Positions 10,803-48,674 of a DNA stretch of 64,000 nt are shown one piece after another. A program made the translations under genes and the position numbers. This DNA comes from Toxorhynchites rutilus septentrionalis (lineage: Eukaryota; Arthropoda; Insecta; Diptera; Culicidae). A model generated the notes under the pieces. It worked only from the letters and a program-made list of their open reading frames with translations, searched no databases and had not been told where the DNA came from. The DNA lies in the NCBI RefSeq assembly GCF_029784135.1, contig NC_073745.1, positions 163,505,328-163,569,327 of the forward strand. The letters run 5' to 3'. Each line of letters opens with the position of its first letter. Position 1 is the stretch's first letter.

Positions 10803-12160
10803 CACCTTGGCGGGGCCAATCGCTCTTATATTCAACAGCTCTCTGCGCGACCGATCATTCCCGGCTGCATGGAAACGTGCCTGTATTGTTCCGATCAATA
10901 AATCCGGAAACTGCGTTTATTTCAGCAATTATCGTAGAATATCAATACTGAGTTGTTTGAGCAAGGTCTTCAAAAAGTTAGTACACAAGGTATTGTACAA
11001 CGTGTCATCTTCGATCATCTCCGATGGCTTCATGGATTCATAAAGCATCGGAGTACCACGACTAACCTCATGTGTTACGTCACCGCTCTATCTCGTGAAA
11101 TAGAGCTCAGGCGTCAAGTAGATTCGGTGTACATTGATTTTTCGAAGGCATTCGGCACTGTTCCGCATATTTTTGTCATTAATAAAATGAAGCACATGGG
11201 CTTTCCCGATTGGTTTATGGAGTGGCTATGGTCGTACTTGACGGATCGTTCCGCGTACGTAGTGCTTAATTCTACAAAATCTAGACCATTCAGTATCACG
11301 TCTGGTGTACCTCAGGGTAGCGTCCTTGGCCCTCTGATCTTCAATCTCAAAATTACCTGTTTTCACTGATCTCTTCATCTAAGCTTTCTTTTGCCGACGA
11401 TCTGAAATTTTATCGGAGCATGTCGCCTTGCAAGAAGATATAAACGCAGTGCTGACATAGTGTGGCGATAACGGCATACAGGTCAATAATAAGAAGTGCA
11501 AGATCATATCCTTCAGTCGCTGTTACAACCTTGCTTATCACGAATATTTCATGGAAGCGGACTTGCTTGACCGGGTCAAATCCATCTGCGATCTGGGAGT
11601 GACCATTGACGCCAAACTCAAGTTCAACGAACACGTAGGAATCACGACCGCCAAAATTTTCTTCACGCTTGGATTTATCCGTCGGCATGCCTCCGATTTC
11701 ATCGATATACACGCATTGAAGACGATCTACTGTTCTTTGGTACGCAGTATACTGGAGTATGCTGCTACTGTCTAGTGCTCATACTAAACAACGCACATAA
11801 TTAGTATTGAACACATATAGAGGAAATTCATACGGTTTGCACTACGTCAACATCCATAGAACGATCCTACCGATCTTCCTCCATACTCCGACCGTTGCCA
11901 ATTGATCGACTCGCTACGAGGCAAAATTGACTGCTATGAACTTCTGGAACAAATCTCGATTTATGTTCCACCCGACGTCTCTAGAGTTCGTCTCTGTTGG
12001 CATTTGCCCCTTCACAGGACCAACTATGGCTACAACAATCCGTGATCTGAATATGTCCAGAAGCAAATTTGAAATTGAGATTAAGAATATTGTATGGTTT
12101 TGTTAACCATTATTCAGTATGTACGTCAAGGACGAAGACGGTGATAAATAAATAAATATA

Positions 12161-12434
12161 ATTTAATTTAATTTTCAAAAGGGCAATCCAAATGCAAACG
12201 CTTCGATGGGTCACACATCGAAAAATTTCACTACCTTGCTGGGTGCTAGCGCCCTATGATATGCAAGTGCATACCGAGTGAGACTCGATGTTCTAGGTTT
12301 TACAGCCAGCCATTTCACATCTGAGAGACTCGATGTTGTAGGTAAAAAGGTTAACAGAAAAAAAGGCGTATAAATCAAGGTGACAATATGTTGAATTGTT
12401 TAAAATCAGAATGAAAAGTTACAATAGGACTTAC
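12161..12434 (-). other. msps: Gap left of msps exon 13; weak candidate for the terminal exon
   Basis: Reading leftwards from the exon-13 donor there is a pyrimidine-rich stretch and an acceptor CTCTCAG at 12321-12327. Splicing there in phase 0 would add only ATG-TGA (12320-12315), ending the protein in MMM. This is possible but not convincing. The strand also shows a direct repeat of GAGACTCGATGTT about 45 bp apart. No AATAAA signal is evident on the minus strand here. The true last exon may lie further left among the repeats. Confidence 0.3.
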
Positions 12435-37137
<24,703 letters not shown>

Positions 37138-37812
37138 TGTGTCGACGCAAAATAACACTCAACCAAAAAGTACAAATATAAAATAAGTTACACTGCAATT
37201 AGAAAATAAATGTTGATTAATGTTTGACACTCATTCAATATTCATTGTACTTTCATTATTCATTGAACTTTCATATGATCGACGCGAGGAGATGGAAAGT
37301 GAACTTAATTCAACTTCCAATTAACGACCCTTATTTTTGCGAAGTAACATCAACTTGCTAATTGTGTTTTATCAACTTCAAATTTAACGAGGACGCCACG
37401 TTTGTTACTGTGACCATTATTTTTTAAATTATTTTTTTTCGATTTTGTCGATAGAATATTTATAGAATACTTGTTTTGTTTCGTTTCGTATAAAACAAAT
37501 ATATGCTGAGCAAGCTTAACAGTTTGAACCCAAAGGCGCACTTGCTGCCGTAGAATTTGGTTTTTGAGAACATTTTGGGGATACAAATTGGAAAAATCTA
37601 GATTCTATAGCTTATTGTTCACCCATTTTCGATGGATCTGAGATTTTTTTATTGATATATTTAAATTATATTAAATAATCCGCATTATTGACATGTGCTA
37701 ATAAAATTTGGTCCGCACTCAAACGATTAAACAACTTGAATGTTAAGCAAATACAAATAAATATATGTGTACAAATATCTATCTCATGGTATTAAAGTGT
37801 ATATAAAATATA
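37138..37812 (-). other. msps 5' flank, presumptive 5' UTR and promoter region
   Basis: AT-rich sequence upstream of the msps start. I see no clear TATA/initiator pair. Short frames here have no motif. Confidence 0.35.
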
Positions 37813-38734
37813 ATAGGAGTACCGATAAGTTTCTTCGTTTTTTTTTCAAAAATCTTTTTTCATCTTTCTGCTATCGTGGCCGTTTTACCTTCAGTGCACG
37901 GCTCAAACGCATCAATTGTCGTCGGTAGAGGTCCCCCGTAATGGTTTCATTCGATTTTAGCAGCTCATAGTACACCACATCCAGCTGGTCCCACCAAATA
38001 TACAGCATAACCTTCGGGCCGTGAATATTCCGCGCGGCCGTCGATATTGGTGCATGGCCGGGGTATCCATACTTTTCCCGACGTTTAAGATTGTCGTAAT
38101 GGACCCACTATCATCGCCAGTAACGATTCGATGCAAAAAAAAAAAACTTTTTCTTTTATGCAGTTGGAGCAGTTGTTCGCACGTGAAAAAACGACGTGTC
38201 GTGGTTTCAATTCATACGGCATTCAATGTTCTATCTTTCGTATCGTTCCCATTGCTTTTGAACGATCGGATATGGTTTGCTGAGCTACTCCAAGTTTCTG
38301 TAAGTTCTTACTGCGTTTGTGACGGATCTTGATCGAGTAAAGCCTCCAATTATTCATCTTCAAATTTTTTTTGGCGGTCCGGAACGTTCTTCGTTTTCCA
38401 AGTCGAAATTACCACTTTAAACCGTGCAAACCACGTCTGACACGTTCGCTGAGTTGGAGCATGGTCATCATAAACTTCCACCAAAATGCGATGACTTTCC
38501 GCAACTTTTTTCTTCATATTGAAGTAATGAAGTAACACTCCCCGCAAAAACACTCTTCGACATATTCGAAGTGGAAAAAAACTATGTTGTTTACGCTTCA
38601 ACTTTTTGACATATACTGAAAAAGACGCGCAATGACAGTAGCTTTCCAAAAAATGTCTGGAAATGTTATCACTGGAATAATAATCAAGTTACGCCATCTG
38701 TTGTAAAACCGAAAAAACTCACCGGTACACCTAA
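37813..38734 (-). mobile_element. Decayed cecropia-like mariner
   Basis: Degenerate inverted ends (ATAGGAGTACCGATAAGTTT at the left; TTAGGTGTACCGGTGAGTTT read inward from 38734) are flanked by TA (37811-37812, 38735-38736). Minus-strand frames retain KKKVAESHRILVEVYDDHAP and TQRTCQTWFARFK, the paired-HTH start of cecropia-type mariner transposases, and near 37990-37900 the segment DQLDVVYYELLKSN. Many frameshifts; inactive. Confidence 0.78.
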
Positions 38735-38736
38735 TA

Positions 38737-40637
38737 TATTTAATCGAAATTTGTGTTAGCGAACACCTCATATTTGAAACAAAGCGTAATAAATGTTGCT
38801 TCAGGTACATCCATTCGCTTAAGTTAATCCAATACCTATTCTTTTTTTTTTTTTTTGCACAACACTAATCTGCAATTTTGTTCTACAAATGGTTGAGAAT
38901 GAATGTTTGCTAATTTCTACTGATAATATTCATTCAACATGGTTTTATTCACTTTATGATTCTGCTAATATACGAATAAGTTACATGAATTATTGCTCGT
39001 AGCATTGAAAAACTTTTGGATCAATCTGAGAGCACGCAGAACATTAAGCTGGACCACAGGCATAATTCACGCGAATGGAAATATGCAGCAGTGTCCCGAA
39101 CCAGCTGAAACAATAGCTACGCATAGGAAAAAAGGTAATAAATTGCAATTTTCACAATTTTGCTAGACCTGCCAGGTTTATCAAACATAACTCCTCGTTC
39201 ATTCGTGAGGAAGCAAAGTGAAAACGCATTGCTTAAATTCATCACTAAATGATTTATTTTTAGAATAGATTTTCAATAAATGTCATTAACAAAATATAGG
39301 CCGCATTACAAACTGTACTTTAGATCACCGGTAAACCTACTCGGAATTTCGACTGGTTCGAAGCGTGTCGAGATTTGAAAATTGACAAAGCATCAAAAAT
39401 ACTTTGTTTTTACGGATTTTCATGCAAAGAATATTCATCCAATATTTGTTCAATGATCTGTAAACAGTACTGAATACAAGAAGGTAACCCGTTAAGTAGC
39501 TGTTTCCAGAGTTATTCAACGATAAAAGCATAATTACGTTTACGCAATAACCAATTGAAAATATATTGGGCCCATAGCTTTAAAAGCAAACAAAAATAAT
39601 GCAAGAAAATCAATACTTCGAGCAAATATCTATCAAACATTGGTAATGGATATGTATTATTCACATGCTTGCAAAAACAATGTAATCTGTCGTTCTTGTA
39701 ATATGTTTGCTTGGAATTCTGTTCAATATACTTTGGTATATTGATAAAATCAACAATATCGAAATTTATGTTTAAAGGAACAGTCACAATCAAAATCAAA
39801 ATCCAATTTTCCTGTGACAGCACACTAAAATCGTCGCATTGGGGAAATGGAGTGTTTCGCTAAAAATAAACTAAATTGCCAAATTCAACACCATTCATTA
39901 CGCTGGTTTACCGAATGTAACTATCCAGCTTTATCATGTTTAAATTACTTCCATCGGATTTCCCCATGTTCAACGAAAAAGCAAAATCGCTTTCCGTCGC
40001 ACCAGCAGCAGCAGCCATCATCGTCATCATCATATTACAGCCGACATTTTTTACCATTTGTCACTATTTTACTCCCGACTGTTGGGAAAAAATCAAATTG
40101 CACTGCTGTTTGTCCCATACTTACGGGTATTCTCAGTTTCCTCGCAAACGCACGACATTAAGTGATAATTCAAAACGATAAATTGCACAAAATGCAACAC
40201 CTAAACTCAAACTGCAAATGATACCGTCAGCTTCTTTACTTCGTCGCGTCCGTTAAACAAAAACACAATAGCAAATTTTCTTTCGTTGCTTTCCCTCAGC
40301 GCTTTTTCGATCTGTGCGAGATAGAACGTATGTCGCATGTCTGCACACATACTACGGCAGTTCGATCATTTTTGGACAACAAGGTTTATCTCAAGTACAA
40401 ATTAGAGGTGGAACATGAGTAAATGACATTCGACCGCTTACACTCCGAGAAGAAATCAGTAAATGTTAACTATTTTGTACTTAATGCTTTTGTCCTTGCC
40501 CACATACCACGGGAAAAGAAAAAGCACGATTTGAGACACCCCCTTCCCCTCCGTGGACAAGCTTGGTCATTTTCTACCATTCCCCATGTTGTAAACGTGG
40601 ACATTTCTCCATTTTTTTGAATAAAAATCGAATGAAT
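38737..40637. other. No gene recognised
   Basis: AT-rich. 39847-40161 has a 104-codon frame with CAG/CAT trinucleotide runs (40001-40040) and no domain. It may hold regulatory DNA of a neighbour but nothing is demonstrable. Confidence 0.35.
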
Positions 40638-41317
40638 AATTCTCGCGTAACTTTTGAAAAGGTCCTATGTAACATTCACATCAACTCGAGAAAAACGGAG
40701 TTGAAAATCGGAATATTGTTCCGCGAATTGTTTCAAAAGGAATCGATCTTTATCACTACTTTTACCACTAGCAGTCAATAATAACTCTGAAAAACCAATC
40801 GTAACTGTTGTCATGTGATTTTAGTTAGAAATTCAAGCCTTCGAGCGAAAAATGTTACATTGGACGTTTTGACTGCCCGCTTTGTACATTGGACAAATAA
40901 CGTTGCACGATGAGAATCTGAAAATAACTACAACGATCCAAATACTTGCACTTCGTGCTAAAAGCAGATCATTATTGTTATAACTCGTTGAATTGAACTA
41001 AAAACGATATCGACACCCGAAAATAACAAAAACTCAAAATGACCGAAGTGCGATTTCGTGCTTTCGTGCTGTGCTTTGTTACTTCGGATGTATCGAGCGT
41101 CAGAGGAAAATGGTGTCCGAAGTAACAGTCGAGTGCTTAAAATTCGAATCTGTACATTGGTCATTTTTTGTATCGGCGATAAAAAGGTGAAAAGGATAGA
41201 TACTTGAACGATTGTTTTCTCAATGCATTAAATGATTGATAACTAATAGTGTGAATCCATGAACTCGATTTGTTTACATTTGTTACTTAGGACGTTTTCA
41301 AAAGTTACGCGAGAATT
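40638..41317. mobile_element. TIR element, 680 bp, unclassified
   Basis: AATTCTCGCGTAACTTTTGA and about 20 further bases at 40638 are repeated in inverse at about 41278-41317 with few mismatches. No ORF with recognisable motif; target duplication unclear. Confidence 0.65.
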
Positions 41318-41689
41318 GAACTGCACGTAAATTCCATATTTAGTTTGGTTCTATTTTCTATGCTATGTTTCTACTTTGATGAAAAAGTTTATTAATAATA
41401 GCGGTTTGTACTCATTTTTTTAACTTGTTTCCCAACATTGCCCGTGAAGTTATATGTATAACTCCTTAGATTCCTCCAAATCCCATTTACGTTGTTATCA
41501 CGTTATATTACGTTATATCAAAGCATCACTTGTGAATGTTCTCTCGAAATTTTGTAGCATAAACTGACGTAAACTGGCTGAGCTGCTTAAGTTTTGGAGA
41601 AAATCAAATCATCGAAGAAAATCTGAAGCGAAACAAGACCTCAGTGGTATAAAAAACGATATGAATATCATCACGTTGTTCAAGATTGC

Positions 41690-41960
41690 TTTTTGAATTG
41701 CTCAGACATGATGTTTGGCATTATTCTGGTGGAATAGGACGCCTATCATGATAGCTAATCGCTGGATCGCTGGTTTTGATTCGTTTAGTTGCGAACTGTG
41801 CGTGCTGGAATCTATCGACTTGATGCTTGGCAGCAACTTATAATACAGAATTTCTTTCCAATAACTCAGACACAACGAATGACTTTCTCCTGGTGGAGAC
41901 AGGCTTTGAGGATAACTAACGGAGGTCATTTGACTAGCCCAAACATTTGTTTTCACTCAA
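41690..41960 (-). pseudogene. mariner transposase fragment
   Basis: The minus frame has CLSYWKEILYYKLLPSIKSI and GVLFHQNNAKHHV, corresponding to the YYELLP and VVFHQDNARPH segments of mariner transposases, where the second catalytic Asp has become Asn. No ends are found. Confidence 0.65.
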
Positions 41961-42243
41961 CATTGTTGTGTATGCTTAGATTTTGCATCATCACTCACGA
42001 TTTGCTTCAAAACTGAGCGTTTGAAAATAAGAGCTGATGGAAATACGAAATACGAAACTTTTAATGTTTTTTTTTAGTAAAATGGTGTACAGCCCATACA
42101 TTGTAGCGTTTCACGCAACCAGACTTCACCAGGTGTCATGAGCATAGATACTGTAGAACCCCGATTATCCACCAGCGGATGATTCGATTTGTCAGTGAGA
42201 GGTAGGTGAAGCAGTCTTTTTAATATCAGCTCAAACTGAAATA

Positions 42244-43528
42244 TTAGGCTGTCAAAAAAGTCCTGCGGTATTTTTTTTGAATTTTCATTTGTTCATAAAA
42301 TTAGTTACAATCATCTGTTTTAAGTCAAATATGCGCCGTTTTGTTCGATGACTTGTTCCCAACGAGATGCCAACTTCATAATACCCCTGTTATAGAAGCT
42401 CCCTTCCTTATTGGCAAAAAACTCGGATAGCCAATTTTCACAGGCCTCTTTTGTGGCTAACTTCTGACTACCTAGCTCGTTCGCCATGGACAAAAACAGG
42501 TGGTAGTTACTTGGTGCAAGGTCCGGACTATACGGCGGATGCGAAAGAACCTCCCATTCGAGCTCTCAGAGCTTCTGGCGCGTCACCAAAGAAGTGTGTG
42601 GCCTGGCGTTGTCCTGATGGAAAACAATGCGGCCTCTGTTTATCAAAGATGGCCTCTTCTTCATGAGTGCTACCTGCAAGCGGTCCAGTTGTTGGCAGTA
42701 CAGGTCCGAATTGAGCGTTTGGCCATAGGGAAGCAGCTCATAATAGATTATTCCTTGACAATCCCACCAAACACACAGCAGAACCTTCCTGGCCGTTAAT
42801 GAGGGCTTGGCCACCGTCTGAGCCGCTTCAGCGGGCTTCGACCACGACCGGTTGCGCTTCACGTTGTCGTAAGTGACCCACTTTTCATCGCCAGTCACCA
42901 TCCGCTTCAGAAACGGGTCGATTTTGTTGCGATTCAGCAGCGATTCACATGCGTCGATACGGTCAAAGATGTTTTTTTGCGTCAACTTGTGTGGCACCCA
43001 TACATCGAGCTTCTTTGTGAATCCAAGCTTCTTCAAATGGTTAATAACGGTTTGATGATTTATCCTCAGCTCTTGGCCGATGCTACGGCTGCTACTATGC
43101 CGGTCTTTCTCGGCTAATTCAGCGATTTTGTCGCAATTTTCGACGACAGGCCTTCCGGAGCGTGGCGCATCTTCGAAGACCTCTACACCAGAACGAAAAC
43201 GTTGAAACCATCGTTGTGCGGTGGAAATGGAAACTGTATCGGGTCCATAAACTACATAAATTTTATTGGCAGCTTGAGATGCATTTTTGCCTTTGTCATA
43301 GTAGTACTGTAAAATATGTCGGATTTTCTCTTTATTTTGCTCCATATTTGCGACACTATAACTCACGAACGACTTAACCAAACAAAACACTGTCAAGGAC
43401 TATATTATAGCGCGCAAAAATACCTTTCCAACAAGCTATAGTATGACTCGATACAATGAATACAACTAGAACTACGCGCTTACAACGACACCTCGCGGAA
43501 ATACCACAGGACTTTTTTGACAACCTAA
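42244..43528 (-). mobile_element. mellifera-type mariner, nearly intact, 1,285 bp
   Basis: Inverted ends TTAGGCTGTCAAAAAAGTCC (42244) and the inverse ending 43528, flanked by TA (42242-42243, 43529-43530). It is the uninterrupted reference for the split copy at 21860-31263. Confidence 0.93.
42320..43345 (-). pseudogene. mariner transposase (DD34D), one premature stop
   Basis: It runs from ATG at 43345 (MEQNKEKIRHILQYYYDKGK) to TAA at 42320: 341 codons, about the family's usual length. N-terminal HTH: STAQRWFQRFRSGVEVFED; second HTH: SSSRSIGQELRINHQTVINH. WVPHKLTQKN is the mariner linker signature. Catalytic Asp residues lie in VTGDEKWVTYDN, VFHQDNARPHTS and YSPDLAPSDYHLF; the last two are separated by 34 residues. 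The only lesion seen is a TGA after TSLVTRQKL (42565-42567), where the split copy has CGG. The chain stops before the third Asp, so the enzyme is inactive. Confidence 0.92.
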
Positions 43529-44466
43529 TATATTCATACAATATTCATACAATAAAAGTGCAATATTACTCATAAAGTAGTTTCTTCTTCAACCTCGTGC
43601 TCACAATTTTCTGCCGTCTTTTGACCTCTATCACTTGCTCTTTTGTTTTGGTCGTGGCTTTCAGATTATCTGACCACTGGTGTGCACGACCTTACAGATG
43701 GATAGTCGAGTGATTTATGCATATGTATAAAACAAAGTTTACATGGTGAAATATTTTTATTTCGTGTTTGCACCTCATTTTTGGTATATTAACTCGTTAT
43801 ACGCGATTTTCGTTATTCGCGCTGACCTTGCCAGACTATTTCGCGGATAATCGAGGTTCTACTGTATTTTAAATGAAGCTGATAATTTTGTTTTAGTTTT
43901 TTTTTGAGGGAATCAACATTTTTAAGAATGTTCCGTTTGAAAATTCAGGGTGATTATTTTCATTGGCACTCTGATATAGGGCCCTATTCCAGAAAACGAG
44001 ACGAGCAGACGGGTGCTCGTCTCGTTTGTTTTCATATTCCAGAAGCCGAGCTCGACTAAAAACAGACGAGTAACTCGTCGGGCTCGACGAAAAACAAACG
44101 AGAAACTCGTCTGCCTCGACGGATTAAAAGCCAGTGTCTGAACTGTCAGCCCGACGAGCTGAGTTTGTTTTGATCAAGGTGTGTATATATGAACGAGGTG
44201 TATATATAGAAATAAGGTGTGGATATATAAATACCAGCGGTTTTATTCCCGTTTCCACTTCACGGTGAAAACGAAATGAACGGAACGCCACTGAACTACG
44301 TTTTACGAGTTAGTGAAGTGTCAAAGATAATAATGGGGTTTCAGGCAGAACACCTTTCAAATAGAAATTATGAATCAAAATTAACTTCTTCGTATCAAAT
44401 TAGTGTTCAATGTGAATTGAACTTTGTTTTCTTCATGTGGTAAAATAATCGCTTACGAAAATTGTA

Positions 44467-45764
44467 AAGGGTGTGTCACATCAAATTGCATCACGGAAAA
44501 AATGCTGCAGAAATTTAATTTTTAGGAATTATATCTTCAGCTTTCGCTTATAATCAGATAAGAGTGTATAGATCACGTTGGCCATGCTTCACTGTCAATT
44601 TTTCCTAAATTTGGAAAAATGTCGTCGAACGAAAAAGAGCGTCGTGAATTAATCCTGTGCACTCATTTCAAGAATCCGGAGTTGTCACATCGGGACATCG
44701 GTAAGATGCTGGTAATCGTCCAATCCACGGTCAGCAGAGTACTAAAACGATACTTCGAGAACCTAACCATCGACCGGAAGGTGAAGAATGGCAAAAATGG
44801 ATGCTCCGTCAGTGAAAAAGATCACAAGCGCGTAGTTAAGCAGTTTAGACGTGATCCGAGAAGTTCGGTCCGGGATGTCGCCAATAAGCTGAATTTGTCA
44901 AGTTCATTCGTCCAGCGGATCAAGCAGCGGGAGGGCCTGCGTACATACAAGGTTCAGAAGGCTCCTAACCACGACGAAAGGCAAAACATGGTGGGGAAGA
45001 CGCGAGCCGGAAGCTGCACACCGAAATGCTGACGAAGCCGCATTGCCTGGTAATGGACGACGAAACCTACGTCAAAGCGGACTTTCGTCAGCTGCCGGAC
45101 CTGTTGTTCTTCTCCGCAGAGGACAAGTTCAGCGTTCCGGAGGAGATTCGCAAGCAGAAACTATCCAAGTTTGCCAAAAACTACATGGTGTGGCAAGCGA
45201 TCTGCTCTTGCGGAAAGCGGAGCGCCCCCTTCGTGATGACCGGCACGGTAAACGGGCAGGTTTACCTTAAGGAGTGCCTACAGAAACGCTTACTATCACT
45301 ATTGAAGCAGCACGAGGGCCCGACCATCTTCTGGCCGGATCTCGCTTCGTGCCACTATTCAAAGGACGTGTTGGAGTGGTACGAAGCCAACGGGGTCACC
45401 TTCGTGCCAAAGGAAATGAACCCGCCCAACGCGCCGGAGCTTCGCCCAATAGAGAAATCTTGGGCGATTATGAATCAGGCCCTCCGGAAGAACCCAAAAG
45501 TTGTCAAATCGGAGGCGGACTTCAAGAGAAAATGGATTTTTGTTCAAAAAAAAACTACAACCTGACGTTGTACAGAACCTTATGGACGGGATAAAGAGGA
45601 AGGTGCGAGCATACGGGCTTGGGCTCGAAGTATGAATAAAAAGAAATTGCCAAAAGTTGTTTAATAGTTTTTATTTTACTGTCTAAAATTTTCAAAAGGA
45701 TCGGTCTTCTGGGCGAATTTCTACAGCGTTTTTTCCGTGATGCAATTTGATGTGACACACCCTT
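44467..45764 (+). mobile_element. Tc1/mariner element, ITmD37E type, copy 2 (1,298 bp)
   Basis: Inverted ends AAGGGTGTGTCACATCAAAT (44467) and the inverse ending 45764 lie between TA dinucleotides (44465-44466, 45765-45766). No internal deletion relative to copy 1. Confidence 0.93.
44619..45640 (+). pseudogene. ITmD37E transposase with two single-base frameshifts
   Basis: The DNA-binding half ends in frame at 45032. The catalytic half continues in another frame (45026-45565) because one C is missing near 45007 relative to copy 1 (CGAGCCGG against CGAGCCCGG). Catalytic residues lie in CLVMDDETYVKADF, FWPDLASCHYSKDV and NAPELRPIEKSW; the last Asp and Glu are separated by exactly 37 residues, the DD37E spacing that defines the family. 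An A run of nine instead of eight at 45546-45554 shifts the C-terminus. Inactive, but only two single-base lesions are apparent. Confidence 0.9.
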
Positions 45765-45766
45765 TA

Positions 45767-46789
45767 TGTGCTGATAATTTTATATTATAATGATAAGCTT
45801 TAGTGGAAAACTCATTTCGAATCCAGATGTCGACACCGCACCGTTGTCATCGGGGATTCACTTCATTTCGTTTTCACCGTAGAATGGAAACGTGAATGAA
45901 GCCGCACTGCCCTTGTTTGTATAGGAGACGTAAACGACAAAATGAACAAAATCGACTTTTTCGCTGTTTCGCATTCTACACAATGTAATACGTTTGCTCA
46001 ACATGCAAACAAACATTTTTTGTTCGAAAACATTTGAGCAAATTTGAAAAAACGTTTCCGAAAAATCACTGTTTGTCCGCATATCAGACGTGTTCCATAC
46101 AGCTTTCAAAAGTCGTTCGAAAATTAACAATTATCAGTATGATGTGCTATAAGCTAAATCTACATTTGAATCACATTATTTGTAGAGTCCAAACATGTCT
46201 GTCACGATAGTGTCTTATCACTTAGTGTTTCCTAATAGATGAATATAAGAAACCATTGAACCGCTGATCATATAATTAATATTTTCTGTACACGATGAAC
46301 AAAGAGAAGCATAGGTGTTTTTAAATGTTATAATTACCTAAATTTCTGCATTTGAATCTTCAAATAGATAATGAAACGATCAGATCAGTAGTAAAATAAA
46401 AATAATATTGGTTCTTAGCATTATAACTCCCCGAATTCGACATCGAATTATTCCACATACTCAGCATTTACTCATACTGTTGGTGTGAGTCACTCCACCG
46501 AAGAAGAAAACAACACTTGAATAATTCCGGCTGCCAAATGTAGTTTGGATGCTCCGCAAAAAAAAATCCGTCATAGAAGTAGAAAAGTCTCGCGGACGGA
46601 GATTTGATGAAAGACCCCATTTGGTTACACACAGGTTAGAATATGATGTTTTTTTTTATTTTGTAAACATTGACAGATAATCTATTTCAGGAACAAAACC
46701 ATTAAAACTTCAAGAACGTAAAAAAATAGGTCGAAATACGAACTCTAATTGCAAGTTGGAACTCATACGAATTAATGAAAATGAGGTAT
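45767..46789. other. No gene recognised
   Basis: AT-rich sequence right of the ITmD37E copy. A 90-codon minus frame at 45858-46130 has no motif. Possibly upstream parts of the decayed zinc-finger gene. Confidence 0.35.
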
Positions 46790-47190
46790 ATTCAATAATT
46801 TATTCAGCAGGATCATCCCATTGCAGATCCCTATCCTTGTCCACATTGTCCGAAGGCGTTTAATCGTCTTACAACGCTCGAAGAACACATTAACTCATAA
46901 GGGTTGGTAAAACATGTTACAAAAATTAACCATTCAGTAGGATCATTTTTGCAGGTGAACGTCAATTTCATGTTCACAGTGCCCAAAAATGTTAGTGAGC
47001 TCTGCATTGCTCCAAAGGCATATTTGAACCCATACTAGTTGATAAAATATGTGTTACTATAATGAACCATTCAGCAGAGTCATCGATTTGCAGGTAAACG
47101 GCCCTATTCTAGTTCACGATGTCCAATAGCGTTTGTAAGTGCTTCAGCCCTCTAAAAGCACATTCAAACTCATACTGGAAATAGAAACTA
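46790..47190 (+). pseudogene. Decayed C2H2 zinc-finger gene, one finger per exon
   Basis: Three finger-coding segments lie on the plus strand: PYPCPHCPKAFNRLTTLEEH (46830-46889), then CSQCPKMLVSSALLQRHI with a stop before THT (about 46972-47034), then RCPIAFVSASAL-stop-KHIQTHT (about 47119-47175, first Cys lost). C-X2-C-X12-H spacing is kept, and HTGE-type linkers are recognisable (GERQF, GKRPY). Between fingers lie short intron-like sequences ending in TTTTTGCAG and GATTTGCAG, each containing ATTCAGcAGgaTCAT. Such proteins bind DNA; this one has stops and frameshifts. Confidence 0.7.
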
Positions 47191-48296
<1,106 letters not shown>

Positions 48297-48674
48297 CTTT
48301 ACATATATATACACACCTTGATCACAACCCAACCTAAATATTTATATTGATATCCGTCAAAAATTCGCGTTGACGGCGGAATGGTGTCGACATCTCGATG
48401 CGACATTAGTTTGTATGAGGCCAACTATTCTCTATCAGATTAGTCGATCCTGAGGCAGTTTTAAATTGCTAAAATTTGTATGAATTTTTTTTCTTTGCGT
48501 TATATACCTTCTAGAATCACGTTGTTCTGACCCTAATTTAAACTATTTTCTATGAATTTTCAGATATTCTCTCCAAAACTTACCATTACAATATAAAATT
48601 ATCTTTAGACACAATTTTTGTATGATATTTTTTCACTACTTGCAAGCAAAAGTGATTTTAATTTACATGGAGTA

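Larger units (their letters stand above)
8830..12160 (+). pseudogene. Jockey-like LINE in three pieces, split by two elements
   Basis: Piece 1 (about 8830-9180) encodes LFWDFVRTRRSSTRIPFNVK and NAEAAELFATFFVSVFSK, typical of the segment before the RT. Piece 2 (10034-10060) carries only KKASNADGS. Piece 3 (10803-12160) holds the RT: AGPIALIFNSSLRDRSFPAA, VYIDFSKAFGTVPH (catalytic Asp), TSGVPQGSVLGPL, SFADDLKF, then FTLGFIRRHASDF and YCSLVRSILEYA. It ends in an A/T-rich tail with GATAAATAAATAAATATAA. Several frameshifts and stops are present. The insertions are the TIR element at 9183-10031 and repeat B at 10061-10802. Confidence 0.8.
42151..43864 (+). mobile_element. pogo/Tigger-like MITE carrying a mariner
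   Basis: The left end CTGTAGAACCCCGATTATCC (42151) and the right end ATCGAGGTTCTACTG (ending 43864) have TA on both sides (42149-42150, 43865-43866). Without the mariner at 42244-43528 it would be about 427 bp. It matches 2933-3249, including CACTGGTGTGCACGACCTTA. Confidence 0.75.

Noticed and set aside
37138..37158. Upstream in-frame ATG for msps
   Set aside because: Adds MLFCVDT before the family-like N-terminus MEEDTEYKKLP; the downstream ATG fits known relatives better.
47099..47118. Possible internal copy of the GGGCCC terminal repeat (GGCCCTATTCTAG)
   Set aside because: It is explained as zinc-finger linker coding sequence (KRPYSSSR).
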